A DNA stretch of 64,000 bases from Undaria pinnatifida (Eukaryota > Sar > Phaeophyceae > Laminariales > Alariaceae): the NCBI GenBank assembly GCA_012845835.1, contig JABAKD010000029.1, forward strand, positions 11,680,524 to 11,744,523. The letters are read 5' to 3'. The notes below the pieces were generated by a model. It was not told where the DNA came from. It saw nothing but the letters and a program-made list of their open reading frames with translations, and made no database searches. How positions within the stretch are numbered: position 1 is the first letter of the stretch; every line of letters starts with the position of its first letter. Below are positions 21,884-32,644 of this stretch, in pieces. A program made the translations under genes and the position numbers.

Positions 21884-22814
21884 ACAAAGAATGGACCGCA
21901 AGATCAACCAGGACCTTCGTCAACAGCATTACACGTTCCGGCGTGGTCCAACCTGGGGGGGTGCACACGAGTACTTGATCCATGTACTGGGTTATGGAAG
22001 AGAAGGGAAGGCTCAAGAACGTCCGTTTTCGGGAACCATTTGCGCATGCCGTTTCCTGGAAGAGAAGAGAAGTTTCAAGATCGTCGGTCTACCGTCGTCT
22101 ACGGGAAGCGTTCGCTGAAACGGAGGGGCGGTTTTGGGGGATGGAGGAGAGTATCCTGAGTCACAGACGCTGGGGCGCCTCGACTAGCATTTTCGCCTTG
22201 CGGCAATATGCTGGGGGGGTGTTACGGCGTCTTGGTTTCAGGATACTAGTAATACAATTATGTGCATAGCTGTCCGTACCAAGCTATATGCGGAGGGTCT
22301 AAAGTGCTAGTAGGGGTCAAGCTGTCGGGGGCTCCCTGCTGCATTCTCGTGGAAAAGCAGCGGCATTCAGCCGTTTGCTTAATAGGGTTTGCGGGGTTGT
22401 GAAAGGCCGTACCCTAACGGGTTCATAATCCTGCATACACCGGCCACCCAGCATGTGTTTACCTAAGCACGGCCAACGGAAAAACGAAAAGACTGAGTCA
22501 CTGCACACTGTCACGTATCATTCCTGTGCATGTATATCACCCGTATCGTACGCATACTGCATCCCATTGCACTGTATCGCTTGAACACCCGCTCCGCGCG
22601 TATGCCGAGCTTGGAATCGCCACATCCCGAGAACCGGAGTTTCCACCCCAATCCTGCTATACCAAGTTTAGGATACGGACTCCGAGGGCCCCGAAGACCA
22701 ATACGGTACGGAGGATCAGGCGAAGTGAGTGCCGCCACTGTAGGCCTACAAGAATTGTGAGAACGGACGCGGAGGTGAGTGATGAGTAGGCCACCCGTGA
22801 CCCGTTCGTAATAA
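21884..22814. other. No gene; possible 3' flank or LTR of the remnant
   Basis: A purine/G run at about 22211-22217 followed by TGTTACGGCG could be a polypurine tract and LTR start, but no second copy lies in the window. The rest carries no coding or RNA signature. Confidence 0.35.
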
Positions 22815-23130
22815 TAACTCATCCGCACATGTTTGCCCGGGATGAGCTATGCGAGCTACATAAACTAGCTCATTCGGCACTGGATGATAAGAGCTACGTA
22901 CAGGAGCTGCACATGTTTCCCCGGGTTGAGCTACAGAAGGTAGCTCATCTGCGCATGTTTTCAAAGGGTGAGCTATAGCCGATAGCTCATCTGCACATAT
23001 TTTCAAAGCTTGAGCTATAGATGATAGCCCATCTGCACATGTTTTCAACACCTGAGCTATAGAGGATAGCTCATCTGCACATGTTTTGAGGCCGTGAGCT
23101 ATAAGCGATGCATGAGCTAGCTCACGAGCT
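22815..23130 (+). repeat. About 42-bp minisatellite, GAGCTATA hairpin units (array 1)
   Basis: About seven units of the pattern TGAGCTATAG, then TAGCTCATCTGCACATGTTT. Each unit is itself an imperfect hairpin, GAGCTAT against ATAGCTC. The same unit recurs at 24232-24870 in the same orientation. Confidence 0.85.
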
Positions 23131-23492
23131 GCTGCCAATCACAGGTATGAGCACATACACACCACACCATGGCAACACGTGCCTGGACGACATCAACAAA
23201 AACGTCCACATACTTCTTATATACGAGATCGGAAAAATTTCGGCTTTTAATATACCAAATAGATAGACAGACAGTATCGGTGGATTTGTTCTTTCCGCAC
23301 AACCATGCCCATGCACCCGACCAAGTACAACTCAACTCAACTCAATCGAGACACCTGCCACCCACAAACAAGAGCTCGCACGCATACACATACAACACCA
23401 CACAACACGCCTAGCATGCCCACCACCCGGGGAAGCACAGCTCTAACGGTGCTTCGGCTGCCCGCAGTCGGCAAGAAGCGGACGGCGCGGAG

Positions 23493-23756
23493 ATGATCTC
23501 GTTCCTCAACGGAAACAAAGACCATATCCCGATTGAACTGCCAGCCCTGTCAACTGAGCAGGCGCTCCAGGCGGTACCTCGCCGGCTTCCCAACCCTATG
23601 GCAGAGATGGCCGCCCTTTTTGCAGGCGAGGCGGGGTCTGCGGGCGAAGAAGGCGTGGACGCCGCCTACGACGAGTACGCAGGAGAGGCGGAGTCTGCGG
23701 GCGAAGAGGGCGTTAACGCCCACTGCGGCAACTCCGCAGTGGAAGGCTCGGACTAG
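23493..23756 (+). CDS. Hypothetical acidic protein or exon
   Basis: An ATG-initiated frame of 87 codons between the two GAGCTATA arrays. The frame stays open upstream to about 23413, and a possible splice acceptor (GGCTGCCCGCAG) lies just before, so this may be a terminal exon. The first 45 residues look like ordinary protein (IPIELPALSTEQALQAV). The rest has an internal duplication, AGEAGSAGEEGVDA then AGEAESAGEEGVNA. No domain recognised. It could be cargo of a minisatellite-bounded element or a relic exon. Confidence 0.4.
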   Translation: MISFLNGNKDHIPIELPALSTEQALQAVPRRLPNPMAEMAALFAGEAGSAGEEGVDAAYDEYAGEAESAGEEGVNAHCGNSAVEGSD

Positions 23757-24231
23757 AAGCCTCGGGAATGACTGGGGGGCAGCCGCGGATCTTCTGTGCT
23801 ATCGTTATGTATTTGCTTGTTCATCTCTTGTTTGCTTATTTTTTGGGAGCGGCAGATGGTTTTTCTCTTCGCCTGTTTTATTTTTATTTTTGCACCTTGT
23901 GGTAAGCTAGGCGAAGCCGTCTTGGAGGGGTGGGGATGCACGGATTTCAAATGCTGCTGCGAGTCAATATAGCCGCATTTACTACTGCTGTCGTTGTGTG
24001 CTCAATGAAGTTAAATGCTATGATATGCGTAGGAAGTACGTCTTAATATCAATATACCAGGTATTAATATCAGCTACAGTATACCAGGCATAATTTTGTT
24101 GACGTTGAGAGGGAGTACGATGCTGTCGCACGTACCGACGTTGAATGTTTCGCCTGGATGATGAGCTGTATAGCCTACATTCGTACTCGTCCCGGAGGCC
24201 AGGTTTGTTAATCTACAAATCTCAGTACCTG

Positions 24232-24870
24232 CATGTTTTGCCCTGAAGAGCTACAATGAGCTATGTACATGAGCTAGCTCGTTTGTCTCGGGATGAGCTA
24301 TCTATGGAGGATAGCTCATCTGCACGTGTTCTCAACGCTTGAGCTATAGAGGATAGCTCATCTGCACATATTTTACCGGCTTGAGCTGTAGACGATAGCT
24401 CACCTGCACATGTTTTCCCGACTTGAGCTATAGGCGGGAGCTCATCTGCACATATTTTCCTGATATTTTCAGAGCATGAGCTATACAGGATAGGTCATCC
24501 GCACATATTTGACATGGGTGAGCTTTAAGAGCTACATGAGCTAGCTCATATGTCCTGGAATGAGCTCCCGGAATGAGCTAGAAGAGCTACATGAGCTGCA
24601 CATGTTTTCAACGTTTGAGCTATAGGCGGTAGCTCATAGACACATGTTTTGAAAGGGTGAGCTATCATTGAAGGCTCATCTGCACATGTTTCCGAAACTT
24701 GAGCTACACGAGCTATGTGAGCTAGTTCATTTAACCCTGGATGAGCTATAAGAGCTACATGAGCTGCACATGCTTTCAACGCTTGAACTATAGGCGATAC
24801 CTCATCTGCACATGTTTTGAACGCGAGCTATACACGACGGACAAGCTAGCTCATGAGCTGTCCGGGGTGT
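24232..24870 (+). repeat. About 42-bp minisatellite, GAGCTATA hairpin units (array 2)
   Basis: About 14-15 diverged units of the same repeat as 22815-23130, same orientation, ending at GCTAGCTCATGAGCTGTCC. Peptides of AHIARV/KTCADE type in the minus frames come from the repeat. Confidence 0.85.
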
Positions 24871-26150
24871 GGAAAGGAGGAAACAAAGGAGAGGTATAGC
24901 CGGATACTATGAACTTCCAGGTAGCAAGGTGAGTCGGAACCAAGGTAGCTCGCCAAGCCACCGTATCAGTACAGCTATGCTGCACTATGTACGAGAGACG
25001 AATCATGAGCCGTGTGACGGTACAACACGGCTTACTTCTTCACGCTTGGCGCCCATCTTGGGCGGGGGGCTTCCAAGTTAGCAGGTAAAAGCATGCGGGG
25101 CTAAGTCAACAGCGAAAATCACAGGGACCTTCTGGCTATGAATACCAGGAGTCGCCTCATCATAACGCGGGATCGCCGGAGCGATGGCTCGGGATCGTTG
25201 CCACAAAAAGGCGCTTGAGATTGCCGGAAACGATACCTTCCGGAATGGTCACTTCAGCACTGGTCGCTGGGACTGTCGGAGCTACCGGGTTGCCACGACA
25301 GCAATGTGGGGTCGCCGAAGAGGTGTCCTTCGGACGACACCTTCCGGAATAGTCACAGCAGCACTGTACGCTGGGACTGTCGGAGCTACCGTGTTGCCAC
25401 GACAGCAATGTGGGGTCGCCGAAGAGGTGTCTTTCGGAGAGGGCCACAGGCATCATCATTTACGTATTGGAATTGCCGGCGGAGAACGTCTGCTGGAATT
25501 GCCGCACCATGTAGCTTTGGACTGCTGCAACAACGCTTCTGGGAAAATCTGAAAAGCATTATCATCGTTTAGGACTGCTGAGGTAGGAATGCTGAGGTTG
25601 CTGGGTATCATCGTCGTTTGGGACTGGACGGGCATGTCCGCTTCCGGGATTGCTGCATCGTCACCATCTCGATTACTAGAAAGGACATCCACACCATCCG
25701 GGGTCGCACCCATATAACGGCAAGATTTGTTTCTTCACGTAGTACCACACGTCTTCCTTGTACGGGAGGGCGGTCATAAACGTGGCTAGGCTGCTAGACT
25801 ATTTGCGCAAGTTTATCAGTTGGTAGTAGCACCACGCACGTCTCCTTTGTACGAGGGGGGCGGTTAGAAACGTAGTCGGCGCTACAGTAGCTACTGTAGC
25901 ATTTTACTTTCTTCATAAACAGACTGATCATTGAAAAATTGTTGCACATTTTTTTTTGTAGTTGAAATGAGACGCAGTTACTGCGCAGTACGCACATGGG
26001 TTTCCACTTCGTTTTTAAAACAAACCACTAAATGGTACTTAACGGTGCTGAGTTCGTCTGAGATTCTTTCAGAACTGATGCACATAAAGCCAACATTGAC
26101 TGGCGTAGTATTAGTTGTAGTATACGGAGTAATACCGTACCAAGCATGTC
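24871..26150. other. No gene; two short tandem duplications
   Basis: A 104-bp unit is duplicated at 25237-25340 and 25341-25444 (CTTCCGGAAT ... GAAGAGGTGTC). A looser ~105-bp duplication containing CCACRCGTC and TGTACG is at 25740-25880. Frames across these are not conserved. Confidence 0.5.
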
Positions 26151-26154
26151 TAGT

Positions 26155-26420
26155 ACACCGGTCACCCTGGTGGCGTATCAGGTTATCCTCGAGCTTTGTT
26201 TAGGTCAGTTTCGTGAGTTCGAGCCCCGCCGAGTGCATACTCGTATAAATTCGTTGGGACTTTTTCTTGTGCACAGATTGACTTGCGGAAAGCGCGAGAG
26301 CGTGAGTTAGCAACACTCGATGAAAAATCGACAAGCGATGGGATTGCTGAACCCTATGCGCGATAAAAAATGAAGGCAAGAACCGGGGGGGAGAAGGGAC
26401 GACACCTGTGACCACGGCTT
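26155..26420 (+). mobile_element. tRNA-derived SINE, diverged copy
   Basis: tRNA-like head with B box GAGTTCGAGCCCCGCCG near 26214-26231, then a body with GATAAAAAATGAAGGCAAG and a GGGGGGGAGAAGGGACGA tail start. It is more diverged than the copies at 7499 and 16972. Confidence 0.55.
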
Positions 26421-28100
26421 GTCCAGAAGCTGGAAAGTAGAAGTGTGCGAAAAAAAAAAAAAAAGTACGCGTCTAGTGAGACCCGGACGGTTTCCAAGGT
26501 TCCGTATGAGATGTTTTTCGGTTTGCATGCTATTGAGAGCCCATGCGTCAAGCCCATACATCTCTGCAGTTATTTGCCTTTACGTTACCAGGTTTTACGC
26601 TGTTGTTGTTGTGTTGCTATAGTTGTAGAAGGATTGATTATCCGTCGAAAATGAATCACGGCGAAGGTTAGTGGTGTTTCGACGCGGCAAAGGAGTAATA
26701 AAACTTTGTTGCGGCATTTCGGTTTATTTTACTTCGTAAAAATGCAGACAAGTGCTTCAGACAAGTCCACTGATCACGTAGCGAGCGTCAGAACCTTCTG
26801 GAAAAAACTTGGAATAGGTTGATGACACCTGCAGCAAGTATCAAGCAAGCGTGCATTATATCCAAGCTATTGAATAATCCGATTTTATTGCTGAACAACA
26901 AGTTGACGTATCATGTGTCACTTCCATCGCAGGGTCATATTGAGAATAGCTACTTTGCTGCAGGTACAGCGGAGTACTAGGTAGTCCATCGTACCCTATC
27001 GATTGCGCTGTTGTTTGCATATCATAAGCATTCATCTGGTATACGTAGCTCGTACCTGGCAGGGCACAGCAGCATGACGTGCTGTTGTACACGACTGGTA
27101 TACACGAGTGCGTACGTAGTGGTGTTCAGGGTATCGGATTAGTGCCTTGTTAAGGATAGTTTCTAGCCTTTGATAAAGAGCAGCACGAGGCGCTTCAGCG
27201 ATACCAGCGCCAGGAATGATGCGTGCGTACGCATCAAACACACGTACCAGGCACAAAAGTACTTCACAGGATCGTAGTATTATGGGAAAAAAGTAGATCC
27301 GATATCGTAGATTGCGGCGGAACCCTCAAATGTCGATTCAAATTGATCCGAGGTTATTGCTTGTTCTTGGCGTAATCACACCGCTTGCTTTTTGCGTTGG
27401 TTCGTACGCCCTCATAGTGTCTTGAGCTGTGATCGATCGAGCATGCACCATACACGCTACACAACTCAGCAGCAGCACTCTTGCTTAATCATCTCTTCTT
27501 TAAGACCGCGCTATTAATAAAAACACCACTGCCCTTGGGGTATCTTTTTGTCATCAGCTCCGCGGAGCTTGAAACTTGATCGCAATGGCAGACGATACCT
27601 CCTTAGTGCCTACTCTCGTGCGAGACCTGCCACGGCCCATATCAACCGCGCACAGCCACAGGGGGGCGTATCCCATCATGACGGTCATTTTGTCAAGTCG
27701 ACAAAGAGAGCTCAGAAAGTAACTGCGCCTTCTGCGATTAGTAATGACGTGCCAATGGCCTTGGGAACGACTCCGCTCAGTCTTGTGCGTTCGCGAGTGG
27801 TGGCACAGCTCGAGCGGTGCAGTTGACCGATCCTCTACAATTTTGCCCCTAATTTTCTCGTTTTTCCATTGAAAACCTGGAAAACTTCATCTCCGTTTTT
27901 CAGCTATTTGAGTTTTTTGGGTTTCTCCCTAATTGTTTTGGCAAAAACCGAAATTTCCGTAAAAAAATCAAATAACCTCCTTGTTAAGATAACATACCCT
28001 AACGACGACTAATGACAAACCGTTAGAAAATAGCTCTAATACTGTATGCGTAGTAAGATAGTCTTCTTTGGGAAGAAAATTATAGCAGAGCCATGTTTGT
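26421..28100. other. No gene recognised
   Basis: Frames are short. The 27548-27826 forward frame has no ATG-context or domain support. Nothing RNA-like was seen. Confidence 0.45.
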
Positions 28101-28325
28101 ATGAGAGATTGGAGATTCGACCGCCGTATTCTGTTCACCGAAAACTCTCCGGACGCTTTGAATAGGCCAAGCTTGCCCCAAGAGTGGCGTTCACGAGACA
28201 ATTCTCTTGTCGGAGACGACGTGCATCTGTCTCTGGCGATAAACGTCACAGCGCGCATCGCCGCTCGAGACGACGACGTTGATGGCTGGCTACAGCCGTT
28301 TATCTCGAGGATAACGGGACGCTGC

Positions 28326-28601
28326 TTAGCACAGGCACCGGTGTCGTGGGGCCCCTGCCATGGGTGCATTACTGCTGGTTGGTTCAGCCAGCTTGGCATG
28401 CCGGCTAGGGCGGATCTCGGAGGGAGGCCCTCCGGTGGCAAACTGCATAGGCCGTGCCGCGCGGGCCGTCATGTTGATCACAGGTGGAGCGACAGGCTCA
28501 TCAAGGTCGAACTCATCATAGGAATCTTCCAGCTGGATAGGAAGAGGCAGGGGGTCGTGCTCGATCTCGAGGTCGTTGTAAAACGTCTTGCTCAAGTTGT
28601 A
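28326..28601 (-). CDS. Possible exon of an unknown gene (minus strand)
   Basis: The minus-strand frame reads SKTFYNDLEIEHDPLPLPIQ, then EDSYDEFDLDEPVAPPVIN, an acidic, protein-like composition unlike the surrounding repeat. It stops at 28326 without a recognisable domain, and the frame upstream closes just beyond 28601, so a splice junction would be required. No partner exon was identified. Low certainty. Confidence 0.25.
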   Translation of the reverse strand, partial: YNLSKTFYNDLEIEHDPLPLPIQLEDSYDEFDLDEPVAPPVINMTARAARPMQFATGGPPSEIRPSRHAKLAEPTSSNAPMAGAPRHRCLC

Positions 28602-28852
28602 TTGGTTTTAGCTTTGGCGTTGCGGGTCGCTCGGGGGTCGCTTCTCTGTTTAGACTCGGAAAGCTCGAGGCATGAGGGTGTCTCTCCTGACTTCTGTCTG
28701 CTGCCCACGTCCTTTTCCGAAATCGGGCGCATCCCCTCAAAATATATGTGGCGTGTCTCTATCATGACGACCTAAATATATGTGACGTGTCTCTACTGAC
28801 AGTGACGTGCATTATTTTCGACTAAGAACCCACTTTTCGTTTCTGACTACAC

Positions 28853-28920
28853 ACACAGCTTGCAAAGATGAGTTTCGACAAAATATTCGATCGCACAGCT
28901 GGAGTGTATTTGCATTCTTC
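28853..28920 (-). repeat. Dispersed AGCTGTG family, reversed fragment
   Basis: AAGATGAGTTTCGACAAAAT and CGATCGCACAGCTGGAGTGT are the reverse complement of the start of the family described at 3118. Confidence 0.75.
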
Positions 28921-30007
28921 ATAGCATACCATACGGATAGCGGAAGGTCTTCAATTATGACCCTCTTTCCGACGGAAATCCTTTTAAGAAAACGTATTTT
29001 GCGCAGACACACTGTTTTGGGGATTAAAAGCATCGAGCAAGCCAGAGCCTAAAGCCACCAGCTCAAAAAAGAATTGAGTGCTGGTGTACAGCCTTAACTT
29101 GCGTGTTGTGACAAGTGATGATGCTGTTGGGCCGGCACCTGTATTTATCCAACCCCTACCTCGCTCTTCAGGGTACCGGTGCCCTTGCAGCAGCAGAATA
29201 TGGCCGGCTAATTGCGTGGGCACACTCCCCTCTTTTTTCAGGGCTGGGAGCCGCCTCTACGGCAGCTGGAGGGTGTATCAGTGTATCAGTGCCGTGCTCC
29301 ATCTCTCGACCATTGATTCGTTTCGGTTTTTGATTTTAACTAATGTGTGTCACAAGTTTCCTCGGTTTGGACGCCTTCTACCCCCCAAAAAACACCGAAG
29401 TCTGTTCGTTTTGATTGCCTTTAGGTTTTAGTTATCCTTGTTTGTACGTTTGGGCCCCAAATAATGAGAGAAAAAGGAGACATTTTCTGCAAAAAAAAAT
29501 ACAAAAAGTTGTCGACCCATGGTATCTTGCCCTCTTTAGCCAGTGCGACCGGTAATGCCCATGTACTTTGAAGTATGACATTATGACGAGTAAATGTTGT
29601 CCTGTAGCAGGTACTCCACCAACTGCTGTGCTGCCAAGGTATTAAGACGTTTTTCTCCTTCACTGCTCCCCCTCCCCCCTCCATTGAGCGTTAGGGTGGG
29701 ATGGTAGGAAAAAACGATCAAAACCTGCCTAAAGACTTCTCGTACTTGCTGGTCCTTTCTTGGCACTTTGTTGTTCGCGCCTGCTGATCGACTACCAGCT
29801 TCGTTGGTGCCGATTCTCTTACCGACAGCGAGTCCTTCTATCATACTCGTACCTTTTATTCAGTCCCGTCTGCCCTACAATTCTTACAACGCCTCTTCAC
29901 AAACTTCGCATTCAAACTGATCGTACTTGAATATTTCAATTCTCTCGAGTTGGCGTACTGCTATATCTTCAGCCGGAGATATGATGCGCGCGACAACACA
30001 AATCACC
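28921..30007. other. No gene recognised
   Basis: A minus-strand frame at 29581-29844 begins MIEGLAVGKRIG and is 87 codons long, but no splice partner or domain was found. The rest is unremarkable. Confidence 0.4.
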
Positions 30008-31477
30008 AAGGGTGTGTCCGGTACGGTACCGGTATTCTCGATACCGGTGTGGATGTCGTACCGAACTTACCGAAGTGTCCGGTGCCGGTATTGACGTCGT
30101 AGCGAACTTACCGAAGTGTCCGGTACCCGTATTGGAGGTGTACCGAACTTACCGTAGTGTCCGGCACCGGTATTGATGTCATACCGAACTTACCGAAGTT
30201 TCCCGGTACCGGTATTAATGTCATACCGAACTTACCAAAGTTTCCGGTGCCGGTATTCATGTCGTACGGAACTTACCGAAGCGTCCGGTGCCGGTACGAA
30301 ACTCTGCACCGGTACCGGTACCGGTACCGGCACACACTCGAATACATATACCGGCAATACCGGCGGTATATACCGTCGGCAAGTACTGACGTACACTTGC
30401 GCTTAGGTACATAAACTGGACATAAACTGGCGGTACATGTACAGAACAAACCCGGTATTGGCCGGGGGTACCCGCGGAGGTACAAAATTGAAGTGAACTA
30501 TAATTGGTTCTCATATTTTCAATAAGTTTCTTTTGTTTGATCTTTGTCTTGATACGCTGTTCAAACGGTAAGGTACCCTTTGGATTATCAGCAGGGCGCC
30601 GTCTTCTCGTCGATCATTTCGACGTACACGCCAATCGAGTACGACATAAACCAGGCTTCACGCGTCCCTTCCCTCCGAAAACCGGCCGGCACCGGGAACC
30701 ATCGACGGCTTTGATCGTCTCCGCCGGCAACTCGTAGACGTCTCCCGTCAACGAGTTGTCCACAGGAGCAGGCAAAATCATCGGCACGGCTCTCTTTTCC
30801 ACGTCCACGTCGACAACTTCTGCCGCCGACGCTGGCCTGTGTGGGAGCTGGCAAACTTTAAAGATGACCTGCCACCAGAAGCGGTGGCATCACTGCCGGA
30901 GGCCACCGCATTCTGGAGAGATGCGCCCTTGCTCATGCGTGCTCAGAGTCTCGATATACCGAGCGTACTGGAAGATACTTGGGGACCGGGGTGTGTGTGG
31001 CTTGGAGTGCTGCCTAGAGCCAAAGCTCGAAGGGATGACGTCACAATGTGGTGGAATCGAGTTGATATCGAGCCAAACGTATCGAAGTGTCCGGTACCGG
31101 GTTGATCTTGTGCCAATCTTACCGAAGTGTCCGGTACCGGTATCGGTGTGGTACCGATACCGATACCGGCTCCGGTACATACGTGCATACCGGTACCGCC
31201 GGTATAGGTATTGATGTCGTACCGAACTTACCGAAGTGTCCGGTACCGGTACTGACGTCGTACCCAACTTACCGAAGTGTCCGGTACCGGTATTGATGTC
31301 GTACCGAACTTACCGAAGTTTCCGGTACCGGTATTGATATCGTACCCAACTTACCGAAGCTTCCGATACCGGTATTGACGCCGTACCGAACTTACCGCAG
31401 TGTTCGGTACCGGTAATACCGGCGGTATACGTATACCGCCGGTACGCCTCGGTACGTACCGTACCGAATACACCCTT
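30008..31477. mobile_element. TIR element with internal GGTACCG minisatellite arrays
   Basis: The ends form a 22-bp terminal inverted repeat: AAGGGTGTGTCCGGTACGGT... at 30008-30029 and its reverse complement, with 2 mismatches, at 31456-31477. Just inside each end is an array of a 41-bp unit (GTCGTACCGAACTTACCGAA plus GTGTCCGGTACCGGTATTGA) at 30030-30300 and 31070-31410, both in the same orientation. The ~770 bp between carry frames of protein-like composition but no transposase. No clear target-site duplication. Looks like a non-autonomous DNA element. Confidence 0.55.
30839..31105 (+). CDS. Possible captured gene fragment inside the TIR element
   Basis: The forward frame WELANFKDDLPPEAVASL, then EATAFWRDAPLLMRAQSL, has ordinary amino-acid composition and runs into the right minisatellite array. 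There is no ATG at the start. A minus-strand frame over 30614-30808 (VEKRAVPMILPAPVDN) also looks plausible. No domain recognised; it may be a transduplicated fragment. Confidence 0.25.
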   Translation: MWELANFKDDLPPEAVASLPEATAFWRDAPLLMRAQSLDIPSVLEDTWGPGCVWLGVLPRAKARRDDVTMWWNRVDIEPNVSKCPVPG

Positions 31478-31494
31478 TCAAATTTCCAAGGCTG

Positions 31495-31955
31495 TGTTCT
31501 GTAGGGTACGTACAAACCAAACCCGTGGTATTTACCCCGGGTATTACCCTATAGAGAACTTCTATAAGCTATGTAGGACATTCATACCCGTACCCGGGAC
31601 TTCTGGAAGTTCTGTACGACCTTCATATCCGTACCCGGAACTTCTGGAAGTTCTGTACGCCCGTGGCCACAATACCCGGGGTACGGATACAGCATGTGTT
31701 GTACCCGCTCGGAACTTCTGTGAGTTATGTACGCCTGTGCCACAATACCCGGAACTTCTGGAAGTTCTGTAAGACTTCCGTATCCGTACCCGGAACTTCT
31801 GGAAGTTCTGTAAAGATCCCCATACCCTTACCCGGAACTTCTGGAAGTTCTGCAAGATCCTCCTACTCTTACCCGGAACTTCTGTGACTCCTGTAAGACT
31901 GTGGCACAATACCTGGGGTACGGGTATACCTTCGTTACAATACCCGGGGAGCTCA
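31495..31955 (+). repeat. About 41-bp minisatellite (CCCGGAACTTCTGGAAGTTC), left array
   Basis: About eight units of CCGTACCCGGAACTTCTGGA then AGTTCTGTA plus a spacer. A second array of the same unit and orientation lies at 40150-40605. The YR retrotransposon sits between them. Confidence 0.8.
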
Positions 31956-32187
31956 GTATTAATTCAGGCTTAATCCGAAACGTGTATTATGCATCAGGAT
32001 GTCGTCATGTTTCGTCGGTCACACAAACCGAACACCGTACAGCAGTACGTATCATGCAATAATAGCATCTATTGATGTTTCTTTCGTTTCAAACGGCACG
32101 TATTAACGAGGCACACTTTTGAATCGAAAATGTTTTTTCTGTATGAATCGAACTGAATTCGATCGATTCGATTTGGTGGAAACATAA

Positions 32188-32377
32188 TGTAGGATTCGGT
32201 ACGTATGGAATCCGTTGTTTGTGGAGGCGGTATTTAATTCGGGAAAAGGGGTTGGAAGTTCTCGAGGGGTAGCGAGAGCTTACGATTGCCAGAGAGAAGC
32301 TAGTACGAGGTCAGGGGCCGGTCTCAGCAGTATCTACGCATTGGAAGCAGGGGCATCGCCCTATACTTGATCGAATT
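32188..32377 (+). repeat. Split direct repeat A1
   Basis: From TGTAGGATTCGG to GATCGAATT; same as A2 by eye. The Gag ATG (32382) lies 5 bases after its end, so A1 probably holds the promoter and 5' leader. Confidence 0.9.
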
Positions 32378-32381
32378 AGCC

Positions 32382-32552
32382 ATGGATGGGGAGTCCGCCT
32401 CGTCTGCTTCATCGGCAGCCGGCGGCAGCGGGGCCGGCTCGGCGGGACAGGTCGGGGCGCAAGCGTCGTCGCAACAGCTGCTCGATATGCTGCAGCAGGT
32501 CTCGCAACAGATCCAAGGCCAAGGAGCGCGGCTGGCGGCCATCGAGCAGAGG

Positions 32553-32599
<47 letters not shown>

Positions 32600-32606
32600 A
32601 CAACAG

Positions 32607-32644
<38 letters not shown>

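Noticed and set aside
27548-27826. 92-codon forward ORF
   Set aside because: No domain, no splice partner, and composition like random GC-balanced sequence.
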